Shown in pieces: positions 26,401 through 37,042 of a stretch of 64,000 nucleotides of DNA (the first letter of the stretch is position 1; each line of letters starts with the position of its first letter). The stretch spans positions 29,065-93,064 of the forward strand of contig VZRS01003938.1 of assembly GCA_013398055.1 (NCBI GenBank), read 5' to 3'. The DNA is from Ifrita kowaldi (taxonomy: Eukaryota; Chordata; Aves; Passeriformes; Cinclosomatidae). A model generated the notes under the pieces. It saw only the letters and a program-made list of their open reading frames with translations. It had not been told where the DNA came from and did no database searches. The translations under genes and the position numbers were made by a program.

Positions 26401-29400
26401 AGTGACCCAGTTCTACTTTGAATAAGGCACTTTCATATACAAGTAGTCAGATGGATAAAAATTTACTCTATGAATGAATAAAAAATAACACTTCATCTTT
26501 TTAAAAAATAACTCTATTTTCCTACTGTTTAGAGTCCTGGAAGCAACTGAATGTTTTGCTGCAATGTGTTACATAATGTGTCAAAGAACATTCAATCTCC
26601 GCACGTATTTCTGGTTATGGGGCAGATTTTGGTCTCATTTATTTTAACACTTGTGCATTCTGCTCTTCTTTGTGGAGTTTTCTCCAGCTCAAATTTTGTG
26701 CCACATACCAGAAGTAAACTCTAAAACCTTCACAAGACCTGATGATATCCTATAGTGACACCTTTTTGTCACAAGGAGGGCTATGTTTAAAAAAGGATTT
26801 ATGTGCTTAGCTTTCTTTAGAAATGCCTAAGCCCAAAATTAGATATTCAGAAGTTCTCTGCTCAGTTTCATCTTAGTCTGCAGGCTCTGAAGCCTTTATC
26901 ATTCTTCAGCCACTGAACCTCTGCACAGACAGCACTCAGCAGTGTGTATCCCTCCTTTGCTTAAACACCTTTGGGTGCTTCTTACATCAGTCTCTTCAGA
27001 AACACTCAGAAAGGAATCTGGTGGCTTTCTCTCATCCAGCAGCTCAGTGTGAACAGTGTTTCATTTACCCATGAAGGGATTTGACCCCACACCTCCTACC
27101 ATGCTGCTTTGCCTCTCAAATTACAAGGTACTCTCTGGTAGAGCTGTTCTGGTTTGTTCCCATGAAGCTGTTCCCTTCAATCCCCAGCATACAGCAGATG
27201 CTCCATTTGCTTTAGAGTATCTTGGAGTTAACTGTTGTGTGACAGCACACAAGCACAGACTCACTGGGCTTGGACAGGTTTCTGAGATCCTTCCAAAGGG
27301 TGTGTTCAAATTTCAGCTAATTGCTGGTATTCCTGCTTTTACTCTAGTTGGTACTCCTTACGTTTAGATCATAGTTATTTCAGCCTTCCCTGCCTGAAGC
27401 TTCATTAGCAACTTATTCTATATAATCTTTGCTAGTTTTCATTTAGCAGAGTTACTTAGCAATAAGGTCCTTTGTCGCTTTTCTTGTTGCAGTTAGACAT
27501 GTCTTTGAGAAACTGAAGGTGGGGCTTTTTTATGCTATTTCTGAATAATAAACAGTCAAAATAAAATGCCCCAAAAAGTGGGGAAAGAGAGACAGCTCAC
27601 AAGCAGAGTTTGTGTGTTGGCTGCTGGCAGCTTGGGTAGCTTTTGCTGTGGTTTCTCTTGGTTGGATTTTCCATCTGGCATGTCCCTGTAGTTTTCATCC
27701 TCTGAAGCGCTGTGGATGCTTGTGCACTTGTGTCAGGTGGCACCATCTAAGCCTGGCTCTGTGACCTGTGCTGATGTGCTCTAGCTTACAACAGCGACCC
27801 TCTGCTTTGCTCCTCACAGGGCAGCTGTTGCTGCTTGGGCTGCTTCCATCATTTCTCACCCACCAGACTGTTGTGCTGCCACTCCAAAACACAATGGACA
27901 TTTCTCCTTGAGCTCGTTCCTCGTAAAGGAGCAATGTAACAACACACTGACAGGTCAGATATGTGGATGCGACAGTTTCCAGGTTGCAGTGCCAGGGAAC
28001 GGAAGTATTTTATAGTCCATCCATGGAGTATTAATGCCACAGCAAGTACCTCAGCAGACACAGGACAAATCCACCTACAGACTCAGGTCATTTCATCCAG
28101 CAATTTCCAAAAAGTTTACATTGTAAATAACAACTCTGAAGTGTTCCTTAGAATGTATAAATGGAACAGCTGATCCCTATGACAGCAATTCATCATGATG
28201 GTGTGATGTAGTTGATACACAGACCACACAGCAGAAAATGGGGACCTGCAGATTAAGGTGTCCAGTGGGAGAGTATAGTGCAAATGCTGATCAAAGCTGA
28301 CGTGTTGGGGGGGTTTGTTTGTTTGTTGATAAGTAAATGAGTTGCATTAAGACTAATAAAAAGGAAGCAGCTGCTCTGTGTCTGTGTACCATTTCTGGAA
28401 TGGTACTGGAAAATAACAGGAAAAGAGAGCTGAATGATAAAGCAGGGACATTTTAAAAAGTCATGATATGGTATCTCAGGAAAGATTTGCTTAGCAAAAG
28501 CTGTTTAAACCAGAAATTATGTACTTGTTCCTACAATTTGGAAGATGAACTGTGGTTTTATTACTTAGTACTCTCCCCTTTTTTTCTGTGAGTGGCCCAA
28601 TTCAAATCACAAGCCTCTGCAGGCAAAGGCTTGAATTGCCCCTGGATAGGTAGCTGGGATGAGTCTTTCTGTTCATTTGAATCTATTTTCACAGCAAGCC
28701 ACAGCCTTTTCACTAGAACAACAGAGATGCGGCTCAGAGGACTTCTGTTACCTACTGGCTTACAGAGAATCAAATACTGAAGCACAGGCATGTGGCCCTC
28801 CAGTACCACCCCTTACTGCCTGTACCATTGAGAGGACGGTCAACAGTTTCCCTTGCTTTGCCCATGTCCTTTCACTATTTTCTTTCCCTGAGGAAGGCTA
28901 CGTGGACCATCTTTCAGTCTATTCCTGCTGCTCCTTAGGCACCTTCTCCTGAAATCCACCAAGTGAAATGCTCTCTTCTGTCTGCTGGGTCTCTTAACTG
29001 GGCAAAAATCTACAGCGGCTAAAAAACCTCAAGCTACACCTCAAGTGACTGAAAACAGCACATGGCACCACAAGACTGTGTTCAAGTGTCTAAGTTCTGC
29101 CTTCACTAGGGGTGCAGCCACCCAGTGTTCGGCACCATCCACACATAACACAGAAATTTTCCCTGGCCTGGAAAATTACTACAGAATAACCTCAGGAAAT
29201 GAGCCAATGCAACAAGCCGAAGAAAGGATACAAATCAATAGTGAAATAAAATTGGCTGGTAAAATAAGCAGTGGTAAAACCACACCATCTGCTTTTTTTG
29301 CAGAGCCTACAAATCACTGAACAATGGCTGGAGTGAGTTTAAGAGCATTTGAGGGGAAAAAATACTGTTGCTGTGTTTTCTGAGCATACGTGAAAGAATG

Positions 29401-30755
29401 GATTCCAATTGTATCTGCATCTTTTCCAATATTACAATTGAAGACTATCTTATTCAAAAGTATTTCTATTTTTGAACCATATTTCTGGTGGCCAAAGCAG
29501 CAGCTATGTTTACAATTCAGAGGCACAGCTCTGCTGTCAAAGCTCCAGGAAAAGCATCTGTATTGGAAAACTTTCTGTGAGCCAAAGGAAATTTCTTCCT
29601 TTTCTGAAAGAGCATAACTCAAAACTGCTGTGACTTGTGATTTTGCTGTGCTTTCTCAAAACACATGGAAAAATTGCTGCCTTCAAAAAGGTGGTCATAT
29701 GTCAAATTGAAATGTTTGTTGAGAGCCACATCTTTGGAAATGCATCCCCACAGGAGTAACATGCCTCTGCTTCTTCTGGCAGCTTCACTGAAAATAGACT
29801 TTGGACTGCATAAAGAATCAGTATTGCCCTTCGATAAAGAGATACTATCTTTTTTTTACTATGGCAAGAGATTTGATAATATAAGAGGTACTATGAACCA
29901 CAGTCTTCCATCCCAAATATACTAATGGCCCAGGACTTGGATGCAAAATACCACTCCTCTAGTTCCACATCACATACTTCAGTGAAATTGTCACTCCCTT
30001 TTTTGAGACCTGCCACATTATCAAGAGGATACTAAAATCTACTGCATACCATCTCCATTTTGTGTAATCAGTTCTTTCTGAATTGTGAGCCTAGTGGCAG
30101 ATACAATTCCTCCCTCCAAACCCCACCTTCCCTTGAAGTTTTATACCATGAACATTAGAAAATTGTGGTCCTGCCAATTTGTTATTGGCACTAAGGGCAA
30201 AACAATAGTATTGGTCTTACATTTTTAAAATAGCACTGGTTTTGATTACTAGTAAACTTCTTTTTTTCATCTATTACACTAAGTTACAAACAGTAGAAAC
30301 TAGAACTCAAAGTAAAAATATGATTTCCTGCTGTTTCCCTCCTGACTTCAGGTACCTCTGAAATCAAGTGATTCTCTTCTTCTTCTCCACCACTTGTCTC
30401 ATACCTTCTTTTAGGTGCATTTCATCAGTTAAGTGGGAAAAAACCCACCTAATTTGCTTATTTTCTAGGCTTTTCTAAATGTAACATTGTAATAGTTAAA
30501 ATACTTGAAAGCTACTATATATCTCGTGGACAGAAGTGTAACACAGGGAAACAGAAGTATGCAGAAATGCTGATGATTTAGGGTTTTCAGCCCTGAAGGC
30601 CAAGGTGTGTTATCCAAGCTTTGTCAAGCCCTAAATCTTCAGGCCAGATTATACTATGTATTGCAGCTGATAACCATCAAGGCACCAGTTCAAATTCTGC
30701 CCCACCTGCTTTAGCAGTGTATGAACAAATATTTGGGCATTCAGTAACCTCTTGT
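23441..30755. other. Long non-coding stretch
   Basis: About 7.3 kb without a recognisable gene. Notable local composition is a T-rich patch at 24070-24135, a pyrimidine-rich patch at about 24684-24770, and seven G followed by TTTG repeats at about 28308-28326. A possible degenerate tRNA-derived SINE head lies near 27076-27130 and is listed separately. Open frames up to 114 codons (25002-25346) overlap frames on the other strand and have no recognisable motifs. Confidence 0.5.
27076..27130 (-). repeat. Possible degenerate tRNA-derived SINE head
   Basis: On the minus strand a B-box-like sequence, GTGGGGTCAAATCCC, is preceded by AGGCAAAGCAGCATGGTAGG, which resembles the first half of a tRNA-type SINE. 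The A box is not convincing and no body could be followed. It may be chance. Confidence 0.2.
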
Positions 30756-30861
30756 GGGTTTTTTTTGGTTTTTTTTGTTTTTTTTTTTTGTTTTGGTTTT
30801 GGTTTTGGTTTTTGGTTTTTTTGTTTTTTTTTTTTTTTTTTTTTCTGTTGTTGTTGTTTGG
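30756..30861 (+). repeat. T/GT-rich low-complexity tract
   Basis: Long T runs broken by G pairs, including several GGTTTT units at 30795-30820, a T run at about 30824-30844 and a (GTT)n ending. Open frames on both strands across it (Phe/Gly/Trp and Lys/Gln/Pro) are translations of the tract. Confidence 0.9.
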
Positions 30862-32156
30862 TAGATTTTACTGTTGGATTAGGTCTCAAGGGAACATCTG
30901 CTTGTCAGTTTCCAAGCAGCCAGCAGGTGTAGTCTGCGGATGACCTGCTACTATGCCATGAAGAACCCTGTATTTTGTTGTTTCTGATGTGGTCTAACGA
31001 GACACAAGAGTCTTATTTTCTGTTGCAGCAGTTCATCGCTCATCAGAGACCGTGCAGTTAAAACAAACACATGTTTTCTTACACTTGCACACCTCACAAG
31101 GGCCACATCCCCATGCTTTACTGTCATGTTTTATTGCAGCCTACCTCAGATGATGATTTGAGACTTGCAGGGGGAGTAAAAAAAAGTCTTTTTCATGGAG
31201 GGTGTTGCAGATATTATAACAATTTTGAGGCAATAAAAGGTGAATAAAATTTTCAATTATTGTTTTCTTCTACAGTTTCTAAAATCTAGTACATAAGTGA
31301 AGTGTAAATGCAGTAGTGCTTCTTGGTTCTCTTGCAAGGAGTCTGAAACATTGATTTTAAATTATATGATATACATATATATTTAACATATTTTTATTTT
31401 TGCTAATTTTGTGAGAGAGGAGAAAATGTTTGTAGAGGGGAATGGCTTCTTGGCAATGTCTTTCTTAGTGAATTGGAAAAAACAAGGAAACAAAAAGATG
31501 CCTGAGTCCTAGATTGTTTTTTTCCTTCTGGAAATGTGTGGGACGATTTACCCTCTGAGCTCTTTGGACAAAAAAATTTTTTGTACATAGAAGTGCATTT
31601 GGACTGGGAAGAAATCAAAGCCTTTTCATCACACTCTCCTGCTTCCACCACAGTTGTGTGGCATAGCTCAACAGGGGAGGTAACGTGAGAGAAAGAAACT
31701 CATAACAACTAAATATAACCCTGATGCAAGTGCAGTTTCTACCAACTACCATTGAGCTCTGGACAGTTCCCAACATTACAGACAAATGTAAGAAGTTCTT
31801 CAGATGAATGTATATGTGATATAAAATTAATCCTGGATCTACAGGAGTTTTCATTGTTGCCTGATGCAATCTGTGAGGGGATTTTAATTTAACTTACTTT
31901 GGAAAGGAAACAGAGAGTTCTTGGTCAGTAAGAAGAGAGAAGCTTTGTTCTTTCTATAGGAAATAATTGCCATTGTAAATTTCCCACATGTGTTGGCTTG
32001 TTAGGCACCAGTCTAAGCACCACAGTTTCTGCAACCTTGCAGGGGCTGCCACAATTTGGCAATTTAATTGCTCTGTTACTGTTTAAGGCTGCGGGAATTA
32101 CAAGTGCATCCAGCTTTCTTCAGAAAATACTGAAGCCTGATGTAATGTGTCAATAT
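30862..32156. other. Non-coding spacer
   Basis: AT-rich sequence with no gene recognised. An alternating AT patch (ATATGATATACATATATATT) lies near 31364-31384. Confidence 0.5.
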
Positions 32157-32313
32157 AGAGGGAAGGGAANNNNNNNNNNNNNNNNNNNNNNNNNNNNNNN
32201 NNNNNNNNNNNNNNNNNNNNNNNNNNNNNNNNNNNNNNNNNNNNNNNNNNNNNNNNNNNNNNNNNNNGGGAAGGGAAGGGAAGGGAAGGGAAGGGAAGGG
32301 AAGGGAAGGGAAA
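32157..32313 (+). repeat. (GGGAA)n microsatellite interrupted by an N gap
   Basis: GGGAA units appear at 32160-32169 and again, about nine units, at 32268-32313. Between them is a block of 98 N (32170-32267). The assembly therefore breaks inside the repeat, and the true array length is unknown. The open frames through it, including the unknown residues, are not genes. Confidence 0.97.
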
Positions 32314-34739
32314 GATGAGCAATAGGAGGGCTTCTTAGCTAGCAGTGTGCACAATGTGTGAGCATTTATCTTAACTGGGTTTTTTTTCCCCTCTCTGTCA
32401 AGTCATAACTCCCTGTGATCTCTTAGAATGTCTTTCAGCTTCCACTGTCTGGCTGCAAGGGATTTACTTGTAAATGTTGTCTCTTTTCCTCTCATCTGTT
32501 TGCCTACTTAAACTTAGTGACTTCTAAAAGATAAACAAAAATCCAGACATTTCTCTTGCAATTTTCTTGGAAAAAGGCTTATTTCTACAGGGTGCCTTCA
32601 CACATCTTCGTGTTCATCTTTGGTTGCTGACGTGCTGTCTGGCAAACTGTGGCAGTCTTTGGGCTGCACCACAGCTTTACCATCCTGGAAATAAAACTCT
32701 AGGTAACAAAAACAACCCATACAAGATTAACAAACAGGAAACCTACCAGGCCTTTTTGCATAGACTAGAATTATATATTATTTGTTGCCAGATGTCCTAT
32801 CATCTTGGATTCTTACCTGTTTACAGGAAAAACTCAAAGAAAATGCAGCAGACTTTTGCTAGCTACTGAATACATATATTACCATTGTTTTTAGTTGTCT
32901 AGTGATTATTAGAAGGGTTTTTTAAAATTACTTAACTTTCACAGGTAAAGAACTTTATGTTTTAGGATACTCTGGGAATGAAAACCATAACCAAAAAAAA
33001 TGGAAATGTCAAAAATAAAGCATGTTCACCTACTACAAGAGAATGCATATGTATTTAAAATTGCTCAAGAGCCATGCAGTTTCCCTCTAACATTTGATAA
33101 TTTTCTCCTTCTTGTTGCTTTCAAAAGAAGGGGCAAGGTTCTTTCCTAAGGAAAGCGTAACTTGGAATTTTTGGTTTTGATTAGCTAGTTGATTTTGTTG
33201 TCAGTATCGCTGCAATAACTTCACACAGACATTCTGGAGATTTTTTTTTTTTTTGTATGTGCATTTATTTCCAGTGATCTGACTGTTAATAAAACACAAA
33301 CTAAACTTGAGGATTTCCTTTTGCTTTTTCACTTGTGTGGTTGGTCCAGTTTTTACCTCTAGCTTTTAAAAGCATATCTTATTTCTCTCACCATTAAGAA
33401 TCTCCTGCATTTTTTCATGACCTTTATACAACGAAACACTAGTATTTCTCCATTTCCAAGGATGCAGTCGATAAATAAACTTGGTGTTCAGTGGCCACCA
33501 TTTAAGTTAAATTAGCCATAGTTTAGAGTTGTGATGTGACAATGTGACAGCAGTCAAGTTCCTCCGCTTCCAGCTGGACATTTAGCTGCAAGATACGCCC
33601 AAAAGTGTTCCAGCAGGTGGTCACAGCTCTAGAATGACATTGGGAAACACCTTATTTGCAGGGTCCGTGTACAGTCAGACACTAATGTGGTATGTGGACC
33701 TAGTAATATGACTCCCTTTTCCCCATTTTTCACCCTGTCCTGTTAGGATTTTTATTCATGACCAGTTCAATTAAGTTGGATACTTAGCAGTAATTATAAA
33801 GAAATGTATCTTAGCATTGATGTCAAATTAGGATTTAAGATTTGGGTTCCTTGTATACTGTGTACTCTCCATAAACCTTCAGCACTCTACAGGGTGCTCC
33901 TTGGGGCACTATAGGAATTTAATGTTTGTACACTGTACTGCCATTTCACCTAAACACCATAAGTAAAAGGGATAAAATCTCCTTGCTCCCATTCTCTGTA
34001 ACACTGCTGGAGTACAGCATCTGGGAGGTGGGTTTGGCTCCCTGGTTATTCCTTTTTGTAATGTAAAGTACCATGGGGCTACTTGTACTAGCATAGAATA
34101 AAATAAGTAATGGGATACAAGCTGTGCATCTCATAGCCATGTATCCCTAGAAAATTTGAACAATTTGTCCAATTTGTTAGACTCCTGTCCTCTTCAGGAC
34201 CAGAAGTGCAACAACCACAGAAAGTGACTGTGTGGTTTATTAGCTTCAGGCTGGCATGGACTGCTGCTACTTTTTCAATTAACCTTCAAGTCCGGACCTC
34301 TGGCTATCTCAAACCCACTGTTTCATGTTCAGCAAAGAAAGGAGTCTGTGTGCTGCAAAGTTAGGTCCAGTAAATCTCGTTTGTTGTTAGTGCATCATCT
34401 TTCAGCATTTGTGCTAAGTTAAGCTCTGGATGGGTTACCATAGATGAAAGGAACCCACAGGCCTGTGTTGGTCTGCATGGCTTTGCAGCAGTCTGTGGGA
34501 AAAGAGGAAAAGCAAAAGGACTGGTCTGCAATGCTTTACTAGTATGGTGTTAAAAGTTCCTCTGGGTTGTTGTGCTTTCATGATTAAGGTGGTAGAATTA
34601 AAACAGTTAAAAATTTATCAAGTCTCACTTAGATGTTTATTTCATAAATGTGGTGGACTAAAAAGCTATTTTCCTTTCATTGTTTGCCACAGTCTCTTTG
34701 CCAGAACTGAAAACAAAGGGATGGAAAGGATCTTTCCAG
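32314..34739. other. Non-coding stretch
   Basis: No gene was recognised. A 14-base T run lies at 33241-33254. Open frames at 32567-32869 (plus) and 33909-34140 (minus) have no recognisable motifs. Confidence 0.5.
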
Positions 34740-34896
34740 TGTTCATTATTACCCTCAGGACAATGAGAACCATATCGACATTAACAAGTTGTCGAGGTCA
34801 CTCTGACAAGGAGTCAGATTCCCTGACTGATTGCCAGTGTCTCTGGATTAGGAACTGAACTCTCACTTTAGGCAATAAGATTTTAACCATTGCAGC
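34740..34896 (-). repeat. Ancient MIR-like SINE, minus strand
   Basis: Read on the minus strand, the segment has landmarks of a MIR-type SINE in the right order: CAATGGTTAAAAT (A-box side of the tRNA head), a decayed GGGAATCTGACTCC where the B box should be, GTGACCTCGACAACTTGTTA (matching GTGACCTTGGGCAAGTTACTTAA), TTCTCATTGTCC and CTGAGGGTAATAATG. Spacing differs from the mammalian consensus by some gaps. Such elements predate birds and survive at low copy in avian genomes. Confidence 0.45.
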
Positions 34897-35287
34897 AATT
34901 GACTCAGTAAGCATCTGTCTCTGTTTCTCATCTTTCTTTGACAGAAACATGAGAAAAGGCTGAAAGATTTTTTTCAACTTGGTATTCAGATATTCTTTTT
35001 CATAAATTGGTAGGTTTTAAGGTCTACAAGTTTCATTTTCTCTCCAAATGCAATAAGAGCAACATACAAACAAAAAATTAGGTTTATTTTGCTTGAATTT
35101 GGACTGTGCTAGCAATCTTTAAAAGCTTGCATATTTCCAGTATTTCTCCACTGAAATTTTACAGGGAACTTTCCTCTTTGAGGGAAACATCAATTTTTTG
35201 TGATCTGATTTGGAACAGACATTAATTTGAAAATGTCATTAAGATAGGGTGATTTCTTCCTATTTCTGCTGATTGTAGACTCATCAT

Positions 35288-35540
35288 GAAATCACAGAAA
35301 GGTTTGCATGACCTTAAAGATCATCTAGTTCCAAACCACCTGCAAGGGGCAGGGACACCTTTCACTAGACCAGGTTGCCAAAAGCCCCATCCAGACTGGT
35401 GTTGAACATGTTCAGGGATGGGGCATCCACAGCTTCTCTGAGCAACCTGTTCCAGTGCCTCAACACCTTCGCAGTCAAGAAATTCTTTCTAATAACTAAA
35501 CCTTTCCTGATGTTTTGCTCTCCATTCTTTAAACTTGTTT
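35288..35540 (-). repeat. CR1 LINE 3' fragment, minus strand, about 250 bases
   Basis: Landmarks in CR1 order: ACCTTAAAGATCATCTAGTT, GGGGCAGGGACACC, TCACTAGACCAGGTTGCC, GTTCAGGGATGGGGCATCCA, CAACCTGTTCCAGTGCCTC and AAGAAATTCTTTCTAATAAC. The terminal octamers are reduced to AATCACAGAAAGG. The 5' side fades after about 35530. Confidence 0.95.
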
Positions 35541-36656
35541 GAATTAAAAGCAGTTGCAGATGCAGGCCAGATTCAGAACAAAAATATGCATGATATATAG
35601 ATAGATTCTTGCTCATAAGATTCAGATATTGCTATTTGGATTTGATGCAAGAAAATTTTCCTCTTTCAGAAACTGTCTAAAGGAAAAAACAAAATACTGA
35701 ATCCCTAAATAAATATTTTTTGTATAGCTCCTAGAAATAAACACCTGTCCCTTGGCTTTATTTCTCTTCTCATTTTGATTTCTACATGCATCTTTTTTTA
35801 TTGCTGTTATTGTCTTCAATTTGCACTGGCCCTCTTTAGAGCACCTGCGGTACATCATGCTCAGATTACATGTGACCATGACATTATTTGAGGTTCATGT
35901 TTTATATTAAATTGCAAAGTGATGGGGAAGTATCATATGTCTGTTTCCAATACTGAAGAGATATTGCTTTATAGACAATTGGATGGAAGGCTAACCTGGT
36001 ACAAACTCTGACTTGGATCTGCTCCGATATTCACCTTATTTTGAATTCCCATTGGAAGACCAAAAGATTTTTATAACTCAAAAATCCCATTTCTCATTGA
36101 AAACACCAGAAGCGTCATTCTTTTGAAATAAAGAAAGCACCAACCAACAAATTAGGGCAGAACAGAAGTAAAAAGGGTATGTATAAGACTTGCAGTTCAC
36201 CTCTGTCTTGTCAGCCAAATGCTGTTGTTGCTGGTACAGCTTCCCCCTGAGATGACACATGAGATTGAGAAGGTCCAGGCAGAAGAACAAAGCCCTCTCT
36301 TCTCCCACCTCCAGGGAGCTCTGCCTGCCTTAATCTTCTTAAATGAATATATCTAAGATAATATATTTATTGAACAGATTTAAGGCAAGAGCACAACAGA
36401 CACTCTCTGTGATGTGAAAAATGATCACACGGTTTTCTTGGGCATTGACTGTAATTTTTGGTGTCGAGAGGGCCTGAGGATGCAGGTGTTTTTTCCACAA
36501 GAGTAGGAAAAGATCAAGCACTTAGCTCTCATACAGAAAAACTGCAAAATGTATCTGTTTTTATATGGAATTCCTTTCGTAAGATATGAAGGTATACTGA
36601 CATTTTAATTTCTAGTTTCATTGCAGACTAATGCAGGCAAATAATTAATCAAAATA
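35541..36656. other. Non-coding spacer between two CR1 copies
   Basis: AT-rich. Minus-strand open frames at 35622-35879, 36078-36308 and 36339-36521 are short and have no recognisable motifs. Confidence 0.5.
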
Positions 36657-36706
36657 TTCTATTTACTGAAATGATAGAATCTTCTATTTACTGAAATGAT
36701 AGAATC
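36657..36706 (+). repeat. Perfect 25-bp tandem duplication at a CR1 terminus
   Basis: The 25 bases at 36657-36681 are repeated exactly at 36682-36706. The unit starts TTCTATTTACTG and ends ATGATAGAATC. The second copy runs into the CATAGAATGG tail of the CR1 fragment, so each copy carries part of the CR1 octamer tail. The exact identity points to a recent slippage event or to microduplication at the insertion junction. Confidence 0.9.
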
Positions 36707-37042
36707 ATAGAATGGTTTGGGTTGGAAGAGACCTCAAAGAACATCTAGTTCCAACCCTTCTGTTGTGGACAGAGGGCCCTTTCACTACACACTGGCTCAA
36801 AGTTCCAACCGACCTGGCCTTGAGAACTTCCAGACATGGGCCATCTGCAGCTTCTCTGGGCTACCTGTTCCAGTGCCTCACCACCCTCATAGTAGAGAAT
36901 TTCTTCATAGTATCTAACCTAAACTACTCTCAGTTTGAAACCATTCCCCCTTCTCCTGTCACTACATGCTCTTGTAAAAAGTCTCTTCTCCATCTTTCTT
37001 GTAGACTCCCTTCAGGTACTGGAAAGTGGCTTTGGTAAAAAA
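36696..37042 (-). repeat. CR1 LINE 3' fragment, minus strand, about 345 bases
   Basis: Begins with the inverted octamer tail (GATAGAATCATAGAATGG) and continues with TTTGGGTTGGAAGAGACC, CATCTAGTTCCAACCC, GCAGCTTCTCTGGGCTACC, CCTGTTCCAGTGCCTCACC, GTTTGAAACCATTCCCCC and CTTCAGGTACTGGAAAGTGG, all in CR1 order. It is the least diverged CR1 copy here. It ends abruptly where a run of A (37037-37057 with one T) begins, where the family normally continues with a TATAAGGTCTCC block. Confidence 0.96.

Noticed and set aside
29045..29320. 91-codon plus-strand frame with a hydrophilic peptide
   Set aside because: There is no family resemblance and no splice signals, and its length is compatible with chance.
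36712..37038. 108-codon frame
   Set aside because: It is an antisense reading of a CR1 3' untranslated fragment.
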